64,000 nt of DNA, from assembly GCF_014050225.1 (NCBI RefSeq), contig NZ_JACFXV010000043.1, positions 434,001 to 498,000 of the forward strand, written 5' to 3'. Below the pieces are notes generated by a model. It had not been told where the DNA came from, searched no databases, and saw only the letters and a list, made by a program, of their open reading frames with translations. Positions 55,381 through 64,000 of the stretch are shown here, piece after piece (the stretch's first letter is position 1; each line of letters starts with the position of its first letter). This DNA is from Stappia albiluteola (GTDB lineage Bacteria; Pseudomonadota; Alphaproteobacteria; Rhizobiales; Stappiaceae). Made by a program: the position numbers and the translations under genes.

Positions 55381-56112
55381 TCAGGACAGGCTTCGCGATC
55401 TCTGCCGGGATCGCCGGGATTTGGCCAGCACGTTGAAAACCTCGACGAGTGCCGAGAACGCCATGGCGAAATAGATGTAGCCGCGCGGAATATGGAAGCC
55501 CAGGCCATCGGCAATCAGCGCCACGCCGATCAGCAGAAGGAAGGCGAGCGCCAGCATCTTCGTGGTCGGATGGCGGTGGATAAACTCCGCGACCGGCCCG
55601 GATGCCGCATACATGACGGCCATGGCGATGATCACCGCCGCCGCCATCACCTCGATATGCTGCGCCATGCCGATGGCGGTGATGATCGAATCGACGGAGA
55701 ACACCATGTCGATGACGACGATCTGCATGATCACCGCCGCAAAACCCGCGGCGACCTTGTTTCCGGCGCCTTCTCCCTCGCCTTCGATGCCCTTGTGGAT
55801 CTCGTGCGTGCCCTTGACCAGCAGGAACAGCCCGCCGGCGAGCAGTATGATATCGCGCCAGGAGAAGGGTTCGCCGAATGCGGTGAAGACGGGCGCGGTC
55901 AGCCCGATCAGCACCGACAGCATGACAAGCAGCACGATGCGGAATATCAGCGCCAGCGCCAGCCCTATCTGCCTTGCGCGCTTGGCGGATGCCGCCTCGA
56001 GGCGGCTGACGATGACGGAAATGAAGACGATATTGTCGATGCCGAGGACGATCTCCATCACCGTAAGGGTGAGAAGGCTTGCCCAGATTGCCGGATCGGT
56101 CAGCCACGCCAT
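55381..56112 (-). CDS. TerC-family membrane protein
   Basis: 243 residues, about seven membrane helices. It carries the TerC family motif with acidic residues in the membrane (EIVLGIDNIVFISVI and VIDMVFSVDSIITAIG). Members export or handle metal ions such as Mn2+ or take part in membrane assembly; specific substrate unknown. Follows pcs after 21 bases on the same strand. Confidence 0.9.
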   Translation of the reverse strand: MAWLTDPAIWASLLTLTVMEIVLGIDNIVFISVIVSRLEAASAKRARQIGLALALIFRIVLLVMLSVLIGLTAPVFTAFGEPFSWRDIILLAGGLFLLVKGTHEIHKGIEGEGEGAGNKVAAGFAAVIMQIVVIDMVFSVDSIITAIGMAQHIEVMAAAVIIAMAVMYAASGPVAEFIHRHPTTKMLALAFLLLIGVALIADGLGFHIPRGYIYFAMAFSALVEVFNVLAKSRRSRQRSRSLS

Positions 56113-56133
56113 ACGATTGCCCCGCCGGTTGAG

Positions 56134-56859
56134 TCAGAAATAGCGGTCGAGCACCTGCTGGACTGCGGAAACGCAAAGCAGATAGATGCCGGAAAGCGAC
56201 AACGCCCAGATGACGGCCGGCGTCGGCGCCATCGACTGATAGATCGCAAACCCTGCCGCGATGAACCAGATCAGCGTAACGCCGAGCGTCACCGGCCGCC
56301 AGCGCGCCACCCGCACCGGATGAACGAAACGGATCGGCGCGAAGGTCAGCGCGCAACACGCGATGACAAAGAGAATGGTGAAGGTTTCTGACGGCGAAAC
56401 CGCCATCAGGCCGAAGACAACCATGTTCCAGCCGGCCGGGAATCCCTTGAACGACCCGTCGGGCTGCTTCATGCCGTTATCGGCGAAATACAGCGCGCCG
56501 GTAAAGACGACGAGACCGCCGCAGATCCAGTTCCAGGGCGTCGACAACATGTCGCTTCCCGCCAGCACGAAGGCCGGCAGGAAAACATAGGTCGCATAAT
56601 CGATGACGAAATCGAGCGCGGCGCCCGACCAGCGCGGCATCCGCGTGGCGATCTGGTACCGGCGCGCCAGCGGCCCGTCGATGCCGTCGATCACGAGCGC
56701 CAGGCCCAGCCAGGAAAACATGAGACCCCATTCGCCCTTGGCCCCGGCCAGCAATGCCAGCAAGGCAATGGGCGCGCCGAGCGCGGTCAGAACATGAATG
56801 AGAAACAACGCCGTCGGGGCGCTGGAATGCTCTGCCGTCTCCGCCTTGCTCTTCGCCAT
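56134..56859 (-). CDS. pcs: Phosphatidylcholine synthase
   Basis: 241 residues with about eight membrane helices. CDP-alcohol phosphatidyltransferase motif DG-x2-AR-x12-G-x3-D-x3-D is complete: Asp61-Gly62, Ala65-Arg66, Gly79, Asp83, Asp87. The 12-residue spacer (not 8) is the mark of Pcs, which joins CDP-diacylglycerol and choline. Host-associated and soil Rhizobiales use it for PC. Start at 56859 (GGAAAGGG upstream); the longer frame from 57009 is not needed. Confidence 0.94.
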   Translation of the reverse strand: MAKSKAETAEHSSAPTALFLIHVLTALGAPIALLALLAGAKGEWGLMFSWLGLALVIDGIDGPLARRYQIATRMPRWSGAALDFVIDYATYVFLPAFVLAGSDMLSTPWNWICGGLVVFTGALYFADNGMKQPDGSFKGFPAGWNMVVFGLMAVSPSETFTILFVIACCALTFAPIRFVHPVRVARWRPVTLGVTLIWFIAAGFAIYQSMAPTPAVIWALSLSGIYLLCVSAVQQVLDRYF

Positions 56860-57057
56860 TGGCCCTTTCCGGATCGGCCCCGCCGACCAGCAAACGAATG
56901 AACAGCCGCGCCGCCGGACCGAAGCCGGAGGCTGCAACTCAAAACCTAATATCCGGGCTGGTAGCATATTGCGAGACCGAAATAACGGTATCCCGCCGAT
57001 TTTCCTCACCGGTAACCGGATTGCTCCGTCACAATTTCCGTTATCGGGAACCGCCGC

Positions 57058-57996
57058 TCATCCGGCGAACCAGGCTTGACCTGCAGGGCTGGAGAGGATC
57101 ATCAGTCCGCCCCATGCAATCAGAAGGACACCGATTGCCGGCGACAGCCAGCGCGAGACGACGATCTTTTCCACGGCCATGACGAAACCAAGCAGCGCGA
57201 TCCACAGCACGTTCATCACGCCGACGGCGAACATCACACTCATCAGCGCCCAGCAGCAGCCGAGGCAAAAAAGTCCCTGGTCGAGGCCAAGCCTGTATGC
57301 GCCCGCCGGCCGGTCGCTCCAGTTCACCGCGAAATAGGCCCGCGGCTTCTGGCAACGGACGAGGCATGCCTGCTTGGCGCCGGTGAATTGATAAAGACCC
57401 GCCGCCAGCAACGTGGTTCCCGCAAGGATCGTCGTCGCCGGAGCCATCATCGGCGACAGGGCGCGCGCTTCCGTAAGGCCCCATTGCGCGAGGGTTGCGA
57501 CAGTCGAATAGGCCGTCCACATCGTCAGATAGCCGGCGCAGACCGCCAGGACGTTGAAGGTGCGATTGACGCTCGTCCCGCGATCTTCGGCCAGCTCCGC
57601 ATAGGTCGCGATCATCGGGCTGGCGCTCGGCAGCATCATGGCAAGCGTCATCATCACCCACATCAGGAAGACGAGCGCGAGGTCCACCGCCCCCCAACCG
57701 GAGACCGCCGGCATGCCGAAGCCTTCAGATCCCGTTGGCAGACAAAGCGCGGCTATTGCCGCCCTCGCCTCCTCCGGCAAGCCGGCGAAAAGGTTGAAAC
57801 TGTTGAAAACACCCATGCCGGGGCCGAGCGCGGCCATATCCATGTAGGGCAGCATGTCGGCGACGACGAGACCAAGATAGATCCAGCCGATCAGCGCAGC
57901 GGCGCCTACGGAGAGAAACACCAACAGGCGCGTCCGGCGAATGACGTCGCCGGCCGGTGCGCCGGTTCTGGACAGTTCAAGCCGCGCTTCGCCCAT
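57058..57996 (-). CDS. DUF2182 integral membrane protein
   Basis: 312 residues. Predicted metal-binding membrane protein (DUF2182) with about seven hydrophobic helices and a Cys-rich segment GLFCLGCCWALMSV in a membrane helix, with CLVRCQKP in a loop before it. Met-rich MMLPSASPMIATYAEL follows the first third. Function unknown. Start taken at 57996; an ATG at 58071 is in frame. Confidence 0.85.
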   Translation of the reverse strand: MGEARLELSRTGAPAGDVIRRTRLLVFLSVGAAALIGWIYLGLVVADMLPYMDMAALGPGMGVFNSFNLFAGLPEEARAAIAALCLPTGSEGFGMPAVSGWGAVDLALVFLMWVMMTLAMMLPSASPMIATYAELAEDRGTSVNRTFNVLAVCAGYLTMWTAYSTVATLAQWGLTEARALSPMMAPATTILAGTTLLAAGLYQFTGAKQACLVRCQKPRAYFAVNWSDRPAGAYRLGLDQGLFCLGCCWALMSVMFAVGVMNVLWIALLGFVMAVEKIVVSRWLSPAIGVLLIAWGGLMILSSPAGQAWFAG

Positions 57997-58215
57997 GTCG
58001 GGTCGCCATTGCTCCACTCGGACGCAGATCAGCATATCCGAAAGAGTGCCAATTCGCGTCGTCGATCGCAAACTAGGGCGCGTTCCGCGGCCTTGTCATC
58101 CGTGCAATGCCGGATGCGGCAATGAGTGCCATTCCCGTTCGCCGCATCCCCCTTGCAATCGCTGCCGCAAGCCTCATTTTGCAATCAGACGAAGGACAAA
58201 AGGGGAGACGGCGCG

Positions 58216-59445
58216 ATGCCGGACAAGGCAGCAGGTGCAACCAGCATCAAGGTCGATATCGCGGTTGCCGGCGCCGGCCCTTCGGGAATGGCCTGTGCGA
58301 TCCTGCTTGCGCGCCATGGCTTTTCCACTGCCCTTATTGCGCCGCTTGCGCCGGTGGATGACGGCCGCACGACCGCGCTCCTCGATTCGTCCGTCGAGAT
58401 GCTGAAAAGCCTCGGCCTCTGGGATGCGATCCTTCCGCACGCGGCCGCACTTGCCCATATGCGGATCATCGATGCGACGGGCCGGCTGATCCGCGCGCCC
58501 GAAGTCGTCTTCGACGCCAGCGAACTGCAGCTCGAAGCCTTCGGTTACAATATCGAGAATCGCCACCTCAACGCCGTTCTCGCCGGGGCCTGCATGGCCG
58601 AAGAGAACCTGCAGCGCATCGATGCGCGCGTCGTCGATGTGGCAGCCCATGAAGCGACGGCAGCCATCAGTCTCGACAATGGTGCAATGGTGGAAGCCAG
58701 GCTCGTCGTCGGTGCCGACGGGCGTCGTTCGAAAGTACGCGAGGCGGCAGGCATCGCCGTTTCCGAATGGCGCTATCCGCAAAGCGCGCTGGTGCTGAAC
58801 CTCGAACACCTCGCGCCGCATTACAATCATTCCTCCGAGTTCCACACGCGTACCGGCCCCTTCACGCTGGTGCCCCTACCGGGTCGGCGGTCGTCGCTTG
58901 TCTGCGTCGTCGAGCCGGAGACCGCCGAAACCCTGTCGCTGATGTCGGATGAAGAGCTGGCGCTGGAACTGGAACGCCGTGCCCATTCGATTCTCGGTGT
59001 GATGAAGGTCATCGGCAAAAGGCAGTGTTATCCGCTCGGCGGCCTGACGGCGAAGACCGTTGCCGCCAACCGCACCGCGCTGATCGGCGAGGCTGCCCAT
59101 GTGTTCCCGCCGATCGGCGCACAGGGCCTCAACATGGGCCTGCGCGATGTCGCTGCACTGGGTGAGATCGTCGTGAGCGCCCAGGCATCGGGGCAGGATA
59201 TCGGCGGTCCGGGCGTCCTTACCGCCTATGAGCGGGCAAGGCGACCCGACATCGTCTCGCGTACGACCGGCGTCGATCTGCTGAACCGTTCGCTGCTGAG
59301 CGACCTCCTTCCCGTGCAGTTGATGCGCAGTGTAGGGCTGTATCTCGCCGGTCGCATCGGCCCGCTGCGCCGCGTGTTGATGCGCGAGGGCATCGCCCCG
59401 ATGATGGCACGCCCCAAGTTGATGCGCGGGCTTTCGCTCCGCTGA
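58216..59445 (+). CDS. UbiH/COQ6-type FAD monooxygenase
   Basis: 409 residues, ubiquinone-biosynthesis hydroxylase family. N-terminal FAD motif VAGAGPSGMACAILLARHG; DG fingerprint VGADGRRSKVREAAGI; GD-like ALIGEAAHVFPPIGAQGLNMGLRD. It hydroxylates an aromatic ring of a quinone precursor or similar substrate. Start at 58216 (GGGGAGA upstream). It is divergent from the DUF2182 gene and convergent with the CoA transferase gene, with only 9 bases between the stops. Confidence 0.9.
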   Translation: MPDKAAGATSIKVDIAVAGAGPSGMACAILLARHGFSTALIAPLAPVDDGRTTALLDSSVEMLKSLGLWDAILPHAAALAHMRIIDATGRLIRAPEVVFDASELQLEAFGYNIENRHLNAVLAGACMAEENLQRIDARVVDVAAHEATAAISLDNGAMVEARLVVGADGRRSKVREAAGIAVSEWRYPQSALVLNLEHLAPHYNHSSEFHTRTGPFTLVPLPGRRSSLVCVVEPETAETLSLMSDEELALELERRAHSILGVMKVIGKRQCYPLGGLTAKTVAANRTALIGEAAHVFPPIGAQGLNMGLRDVAALGEIVVSAQASGQDIGGPGVLTAYERARRPDIVSRTTGVDLLNRSLLSDLLPVQLMRSVGLYLAGRIGPLRRVLMREGIAPMMARPKLMRGLSLR

Positions 59446-59454
59446 AGGCGGAGG

Positions 59455-60519
59455 TCAGGGAGCTTTGCGAAATTGCGGCGCGATCGGCATGGGAAGTGCC
59501 GTGATGGCGCGCTCCGTTCCTGCCACGGAATGATCGAAGAGCCCCCTGCCCCTGAAATGCGGATCCTCGAAGGCTTCCTCAAGGCGTACGACGATTGTGG
59601 CACAGCAGTCCGCCGTCGCGAGAACCGGCGCCCATTCGCTGGCCCTCTTCTGGAGGATCCTGGCGGCGACGCCTTCCTTTGTTGCCTTCGGATCGGACCG
59701 GTCGTCGCGCAAAGCCTTCGGCAGGTCGATCGCCGCGCAAAATCCGTCCCAGAACTTCTGCTCGAGCGCGCCAAGAGCCACGAACCGACCATCTTTCGTC
59801 GGATAAAGCCCATAGCGCGGCGAGCCGCCTGTCAGCAGAGCGGCACCGTTTTCCGGTGCCCGGCCCGTCGCTGCCAGATCAGCGTGTGCGAAGGCCGCAA
59901 AGGTGAACATCGCGTCGGCCATGGCGATGTCGATCCGCGCACCTTTTCCTGTCTTGTGACGCTGCAAGAGCGCCAGCAGGATATTCGCGACTGCCGGCAG
60001 GCTGCCACCGCCGATATCCGCGATCTGGGTGGGAGGAAGCACGGGATGCTGCGCATCGCCGCAGGAAAGCGCCAACAGCCCGGTCAGCGCCAGATAGTTG
60101 ATGTCGTGGCCAGCCTCCAGTGCGCGCGGCCCGTCCTGCCCGTAGCCGGTGATCGAGCAATAAATCAGTCCGGGATTGATTTTCGAAAGCGCCTCGTATC
60201 CAAGCCCCAGCCTCTCCATCACGCCGGGCCGGAACTGCTCGACCAGCACATCGGCCACCTCGATCATCGGCCTCAGACCTTCCAGCGCCACCTTGTCCTT
60301 CAGGTCGACGAACAGGCTCGACTTTCCGCGATTAAGCAGCGCAAAGGGCACGGAATTGCCATCGACGAACGGCGGATAGGCGCGAAGATCCTCGCCGCCC
60401 GGCTTCTCGATCTTGACGACCTCCGCGCCGGCTTCCGCGAGCATCAGCGTCGCAAGCGGCCCCGGCAGCAGCGTGGTGAAATCCAGCACCTTGATGCCTG
60501 ACAAAGGCTGCTCGCTCAT
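59455..60519 (-). CDS. CaiB/BaiF family CoA transferase
   Basis: 354 residues, class III CoA transferase. It opens GIKVLDFTTLLPGPLATLMLAE and contains the catalytic Asp in AGHDINYLALTG and DVLVEQFRPGVMERLGL. Moves CoA between carboxylic acids, or acts as a racemase (Amacr-like); substrate unknown. Start at 60519 with GGAGG upstream. Confidence 0.9.
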   Translation of the reverse strand: MSEQPLSGIKVLDFTTLLPGPLATLMLAEAGAEVVKIEKPGGEDLRAYPPFVDGNSVPFALLNRGKSSLFVDLKDKVALEGLRPMIEVADVLVEQFRPGVMERLGLGYEALSKINPGLIYCSITGYGQDGPRALEAGHDINYLALTGLLALSCGDAQHPVLPPTQIADIGGGSLPAVANILLALLQRHKTGKGARIDIAMADAMFTFAAFAHADLAATGRAPENGAALLTGGSPRYGLYPTKDGRFVALGALEQKFWDGFCAAIDLPKALRDDRSDPKATKEGVAARILQKRASEWAPVLATADCCATIVVRLEEAFEDPHFRGRGLFDHSVAGTERAITALPMPIAPQFRKAP

Positions 60520-60605
60520 GGCGCCCTCCACGCAAACTTTTCCGACAGGTCTACACCTATATTTCTCATGCCGGCATCAGGGCGCAATGCCGCCACTCTA
60601 TCGTG

Positions 60606-61559
60606 TCATTGCAGCGGCAGCATGTCGTTGGTGATCGCGTACATGAAAGCCGTCACCGTTACCGTCGAAACCAGGGTGCCGATCAGCACCGCGCTCGACG
60701 CCCGCTGTACGTAGACGCCATATTGCTGGGCGATCACGAAGACATTCGCCGCCGGCGGCAGGCAGGCCATCAGCACGGCCGTAGCCACCCAGGACGGGTC
60801 GAAGCCGCCGACCCACATGAGCAGTGCCAGCACCAGCAACGGATGCACCACCAGCTTGATCAGCAGCACCAGAGGCAGTTCCAGCGGCATACGCCCGGCC
60901 GGCTGTATCGCCACCGTCACACCCATGGCGAACAGCGCGCAAGGCGCGGCGGCGTTGCTCAGGAACATCAGGAGCGTTTCCAGCGCCTCGGGCGGCTTGA
61001 ACTCGATAGCCGCCGCCAGCACGCCGGCGATCGTCGCCACGATGAAGGGATGTGTGAAGATGCGCTGGAGCACGGTGAGCGCCGTCTTCAATGGCGGTTC
61101 GTTTTCCGTGCCGCCGATCGCCATCATCAGCGGCGCCAGCGTGAACAGCAGGATGTTGTCGAAGCAGAAGATCAGCGCGGTCGGTACGGCGGCCGCCGGT
61201 CCAAGCACCGCAAGCGTCAGGCCGGGGCCCATGTAGCCGATATTCGAATAGGCGCCGACGAGGGCCTGGATCGTCGCTTCCGGAATGTTGCCGCGCGTCG
61301 CCAGCACGCCGACGCAGAAGGCGAGAGCGAAGGCGCAATAGGTGGCAAAGGTCGTCGCCGAGACATAGGCGACATTGGTCAGCTCTTCGATCGGCGTCCT
61401 TGCAAGCAGCCGGAAGAACAGAGCCGGCAGCGCGATATAGATGACGAAGAAGCGCATCCATTCGAGGCCCGCCGGCGGGATGCGCCGCAGTTTGCCCGCG
61501 GCGACGCCGAGGAAGATCAGGCCGAAGAACGGCAACGCCAGGGAAATGACCTTTTCCAT
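60606..61559 (-). CDS. AEC family transporter (auxin efflux carrier type)
   Basis: 317 residues with about ten membrane helices in two repeats. Family features are FLGVAAGKLRRIPP at the N-terminus and VPTALIFCFDNILLFTLAP in the middle. Bacterial members carry malonate, malate or other small acids; substrate unknown. Next to the CoA transferase in the same orientation, 86 bases apart. Confidence 0.88.
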   Translation of the reverse strand: MEKVISLALPFFGLIFLGVAAGKLRRIPPAGLEWMRFFVIYIALPALFFRLLARTPIEELTNVAYVSATTFATYCAFALAFCVGVLATRGNIPEATIQALVGAYSNIGYMGPGLTLAVLGPAAAVPTALIFCFDNILLFTLAPLMMAIGGTENEPPLKTALTVLQRIFTHPFIVATIAGVLAAAIEFKPPEALETLLMFLSNAAAPCALFAMGVTVAIQPAGRMPLELPLVLLIKLVVHPLLVLALLMWVGGFDPSWVATAVLMACLPPAANVFVIAQQYGVYVQRASSAVLIGTLVSTVTVTAFMYAITNDMLPLQ

Positions 61560-61731
61560 GGAGTCCTTCCGGAGAGCATCCGAAATACCGGAGCCAACCG
61601 GGCGGTTGCCAACATTCGGACACTTGAGTAATCCCCTGAGGCGTAACGGGTTCGGCCAAATGGGTCAATCGGCCCTTCGAACCGGTCCCCTGCGATCGGC
61701 TTGCCGCCAGTCAAGGAACAAAAGACGACAG

Positions 61732-62616
61732 ATGAGTCCGCCGCGGCGGGGCGCTGCCCTGAAATCCCTGCAATACCGGCTCGAATGGCTGGCGCTGAAA
61801 TCGGCGCTTGGCGTCATCCGGCTATTGCCGCTCGATGCGGCGTCCTGGCTTGGCGGACGGATCTGGCGTGTGGTCGCGCCATTCAACGCACGCCATCGAA
61901 GGGCCGTGGCGAATCTCCAGGCCGCCTTCCCGGAAAAATCGCCGCAGGAATGCGACGCGATCGCCCGCGACATGTGGGAAAACCTTGGCCGCGTCATGGC
62001 CGAAACGCTTCAGCTCGACCGGCTGGCGGCGGACCCGTCGCGGTTCGCCTTCGATATTGGGCCGGCGGAAAGGGCATTCGAGGGCAAGGGAAGCATCATC
62101 GTTTCCATGCACTCGGGAAACTGGGAAGTCTGCGCCCTTGGCGGGCTGGCAGCCGGCAGGCAGCCGGCGGGCGTCTATCAGGCGCTGAAGAACCCGCTGG
62201 CCGACGAACTTCTCAAGAACCTTCGCGCCCCTATCTACCCCGCTGGCCTGTTTTCGAAAGGCCACGACACGGCGCGACGGCTGATGGCGATTGCGCGCGG
62301 CGGTGGCATGGTCGCGTTTCTTGCCGATCTGCGGGACGTCAGGGGCATCAGGGTTCCCTTCTTCGGTCGCGAAGCCCACGCGACGCCCTTTCCGGCCAGC
62401 CTTGCACGCGGCAGCAGCCTGCCGCTGATCGCAAGCCGTGTCGTCAGGCTCAAGGGTGCGCGATTCCGTATCGAGGCGCGGCCGGTTGCCTATCCGGTGA
62501 CTGGTGACCGCAAGGCCGACATCACGGCGGCCACGGCGCTTGTGCATCGCCAGTTCGAGGAGTGGATCCGCGAGAACCCGAGCCAATGGATGTGGATCCA
62601 CCGCAAGTGGGTCTGA
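61732..62616 (+). CDS. LpxL/HtrB-type lipid A acyltransferase
   Basis: 294 residues, lysophospholipid acyltransferase fold. HX4E motif HSGNWE near 125 with SMHS before it. An N-terminal membrane helix (WLALKSALGVIRLLPL) and ADLRDVRGIRVPFFG in the acceptor pocket are typical of lauroyl acyltransferases. It acylates a lipid A precursor on the inner membrane. Start at 61732 (AAGGAAC about 15 bases upstream). Confidence 0.85.
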   Translation: MSPPRRGAALKSLQYRLEWLALKSALGVIRLLPLDAASWLGGRIWRVVAPFNARHRRAVANLQAAFPEKSPQECDAIARDMWENLGRVMAETLQLDRLAADPSRFAFDIGPAERAFEGKGSIIVSMHSGNWEVCALGGLAAGRQPAGVYQALKNPLADELLKNLRAPIYPAGLFSKGHDTARRLMAIARGGGMVAFLADLRDVRGIRVPFFGREAHATPFPASLARGSSLPLIASRVVRLKGARFRIEARPVAYPVTGDRKADITAATALVHRQFEEWIRENPSQWMWIHRKWV

Positions 62617-62618
62617 CC

Positions 62619-62647
62619 GGGCCGGCTGTCGTCCGGCCTATCTTTTC
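62619..62647 (+). terminator. Terminator after the acyltransferase gene
   Basis: Stem GGCCGG/CCGGCC (62620-62625 with 62633-62638), 7-base loop, followed by TATCTTTT. Close to the stop at 62616. Confidence 0.75.
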
Positions 62648-62730
62648 GATCAATATATGCATTGCAGCATAATCTGCTATTGAATGGCTCGCTTCGCTTT
62701 TGGCCGCCTTGGAATTGAGAGGAACGTCCC

Positions 62731-63771
62731 ATGAAGACGCCGCGCGCCTTTTACCAGCCGCTCGCCATTGGTGCTCCAACCCCTTGCCGCGACCTCCCCG
62801 TGCGCCTTGAGCGCATGATCCATTTCGTGCCGCCGCATATCGAGAAGATGCGGGCCAAGGTCGCCGATCTCGTCAATCAGGTGGACGTGGTGCTGGGCAA
62901 TCTGGAAGACGCGATCCCGGCCGATCAGAAGGTTGCCGCTCGCCAGGGCTTCATCCGCATGGCGCGCGACAATGAATTCGGCGATACCGGACTTTGGACG
63001 CGCATCAACTGCCTGAACAGCCCCTGGGTTCTCGACGATCTGATGGAGATCGTTCCCGCCGTCGGCCACAAGCTTGACGTCGTGATGCTGCCCAAGGTCG
63101 AGGGCCCTTGGGACATCCACTATCTCGACCAGCTTCTCGCCCAGTTGGAGGCGAAGGCGAGCCTCACCCGGCCGATCCTCATCCACGCCATTCTGGAGAC
63201 TGCGGAAGGCGTCAAGAATGTCGAGAAGATTGCAACCGCGAGCCCGCGCATGCACGGCATGAGCCTCGGCCCGGCGGATCTTGCCGCCTCCCGCGGCATG
63301 AAGACGACGCGCGTTGGCGGCGGCCATCCCGACTATGCGGTGCTGGCCGACGCCGATGGCGACGCCTCCCGGACCGCCTACCAGCAGGACCTCTGGCACT
63401 ATACGGTTGCCAAGATGGTGGATGCCTGCCTTTCAGCCGGTATCAAGCCCTTCTACGGCCCCTTCGGCGATTTCTCGGATCCGGCGGCCTGCGAGGCGCA
63501 GTTCCGCAACGCCTTCCTGATGGGCTGCCTCGGCGCATGGTCCCTGCACCCGACCCAGATCGATATCGCCAAGCGCGTCTTCAGCCCGGAACCCTCCGAG
63601 GTGCGATTTGCCGCGAAGATCGTCGATGCCATGCCGGACGGCACGGGTGCGGTGATGATCGACGGCAAGATGCAGGACGACGCCACTTGGAAACAGGCGA
63701 AGGTGATCCTCGATCTTGCCCGTCTGGTTGCGGCGAAGGATCCGCAAATGGCCGGCCTCTACGGGCTCTGA
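62731..63771 (+). CDS. mcl1: L-malyl-CoA/beta-methylmalyl-CoA lyase
   Basis: 346 residues, citrate-lyase beta/HpcH family. The signature segments [47 protein letters not shown] and [15 protein letters not shown] match Mcl1-type lyases. It cleaves malyl-CoA to acetyl-CoA and glyoxylate, or methylmalyl-CoA to propionyl-CoA and glyoxylate, in the ethylmalonyl-CoA pathway. Stand-alone gene. Confidence 0.92.
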   Translation: MKTPRAFYQPLAIGAPTPCRDLPVRLERMIHFVPPHIEKMRAKVADLVNQVDVVLGNLEDAIPADQKVAARQGFIRMARDNEFGDTGLWTRINCLNSPWVLDDLMEIVPAVGHKLDVVMLPKVEGPWDIHYLDQLLAQLEAKASLTRPILIHAILETAEGVKNVEKIATASPRMHGMSLGPADLAASRGMKTTRVGGGHPDYAVLADADGDASRTAYQQDLWHYTVAKMVDACLSAGIKPFYGPFGDFSDPAACEAQFRNAFLMGCLGAWSLHPTQIDIAKRVFSPEPSEVRFAAKIVDAMPDGTGAVMIDGKMQDDATWKQAKVILDLARLVAAKDPQMAGLYGL

Positions 63772-63840
63772 ACGCCATAAACCCTTGCCCTTGCCCGATT
63801 CTGGCCGATTTTATGGGAGAATTCACATTTATCGGAGAAG

Positions 63841-63870
63841 CTTGACAGGATTGCGGGGACGTGACTTGTA
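63841..63870 (+). promoter_or_regulatory. Possible promoter of hspQ
   Basis: CTTGACA (-35), a 17-base spacer, and CTTGTA (63865-63870) lie about 50 bases before the hspQ starts. The CTTGAC hexamer also fits RpoH promoters of rhizobia, which would suit a heat-shock gene, but the -10 match is weak. Confidence 0.4.
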
Positions 63871-63918
63871 AGGCCCCCGAATTGAAACCGCCGCGTTCGC
63901 GCGGTGTGGAACATGGTC

Positions 63919-64000
63919 ATGCATAAAATGCGGACGGCGAAATTCAGCATCGGCCAAGTGGTCAAGCACCGGATCTACCCCTTTCGCGGGGTGATTTTCG
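63919..64000 (+). CDS. hspQ: Heat shock protein HspQ (5' part)
   Basis: Truncated by the window end. The first 27 residues hold MRTAKFSIGQVV and KHRIYPFRGVIF, a strong match to HspQ/YccV, a hemimethylated-DNA-binding and Lon-specificity factor. Starts at 63913 and 63928 are also possible; 63919 has GTGGAA 8 bases before it. Confidence 0.88.
   Translation, partial: MHKMRTAKFSIGQVVKHRIYPFRGVIF

Overview
The window is a contiguous piece of a high-GC alphaproteobacterial chromosome, most likely Hyphomicrobiales/Rhizobiales close to Rhizobiaceae. The evidence is the conserved block serS-surE-pcm-nlpD-yajC-secD-secF, a phosphatidylcholine synthase, SOS boxes of the GAAC-N7-GAAC type, DUF1127 genes linked to CCUCCUCCC small RNAs, a RlpA-Dac-tmk-holB-metG-tatD run, and malyl-CoA lyase. 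No insertion sequence, integrase, phage or CRISPR array was seen. Species cannot be fixed from the sequence alone.

Layout. (1) 1-11.2 kb: housekeeping block (end of a gene that is probably tatC, serS, surE, pcm, a LytM/NlpD-like lipoprotein, a DUF815 ATPase, yajC-secD-secF, homologues of the complex I assembly factors NDUFAF3 and NDUFAF6, trmFO). (2) 11.4-13.3 kb: a predicted lipoprotein, then two minus-strand modules, each a DUF1127 small protein followed by three hairpins, the last a terminator. Five of the six loops carry the exact CCTCCTCCC (anti-Shine-Dalgarno-like) motif; the middle loop of module B is a degenerate C-rich version. (3) 13.5-18.1 kb: uvrA and ssb, divergent, with two SOS boxes between them. 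(4) 18.2-27.7 kb: an accessory catabolic cluster made of a TetR regulator, a crotonase-fold protein, an acyl-CoA ligase and two hotdog proteins on the plus strand, converging with an alpha/beta hydrolase and a branched-chain-type ABC importer on the minus strand. Similar operators lie at both outer ends. (5) 28-38.8 kb: tRNA-Ser(UGA), rlpA, a PBP5-like protein with altered active-site motifs, tmk, holB, metG, tatD, a metallo-hydrolase, recX, a methyltransferase and rimO. (6) 38.9-54.2 kb: a 15-kb same-strand purine catabolism island (LysR, uraH, xdhA-xdhB-xdhC, a BMP-type ABC importer, puuD, uraD, allantoate amidohydrolase and a second M20 enzyme). (7) 54.3-64 kb: mixed metabolic and envelope genes (quinone oxidoreductase, TerC, pcs, DUF2182, UbiH-type hydroxylase, CaiB-type CoA transferase, AEC transporter, LpxL-type acyltransferase, malyl-CoA lyase, start of hspQ).

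How the parts work together. The purine island can be read as import of a purine or nucleoside, oxidation of xanthine to urate, PuuD, UraH and UraD to allantoin, then hydrolysis of allantoate; allantoinase is not in the window. The 18-27.7 kb cluster reads as import of a carboxylic acid, CoA activation, isomerisation and hydration by a possible split (HadAB-like) hydratase; its substrate is unknown. The DUF1127/small-RNA modules match the known CcsR/cuckoo (alpha-r14) type, but the tandem duplication and internal promoter seen here are worth attention. These three regions are the best candidates for new biology.
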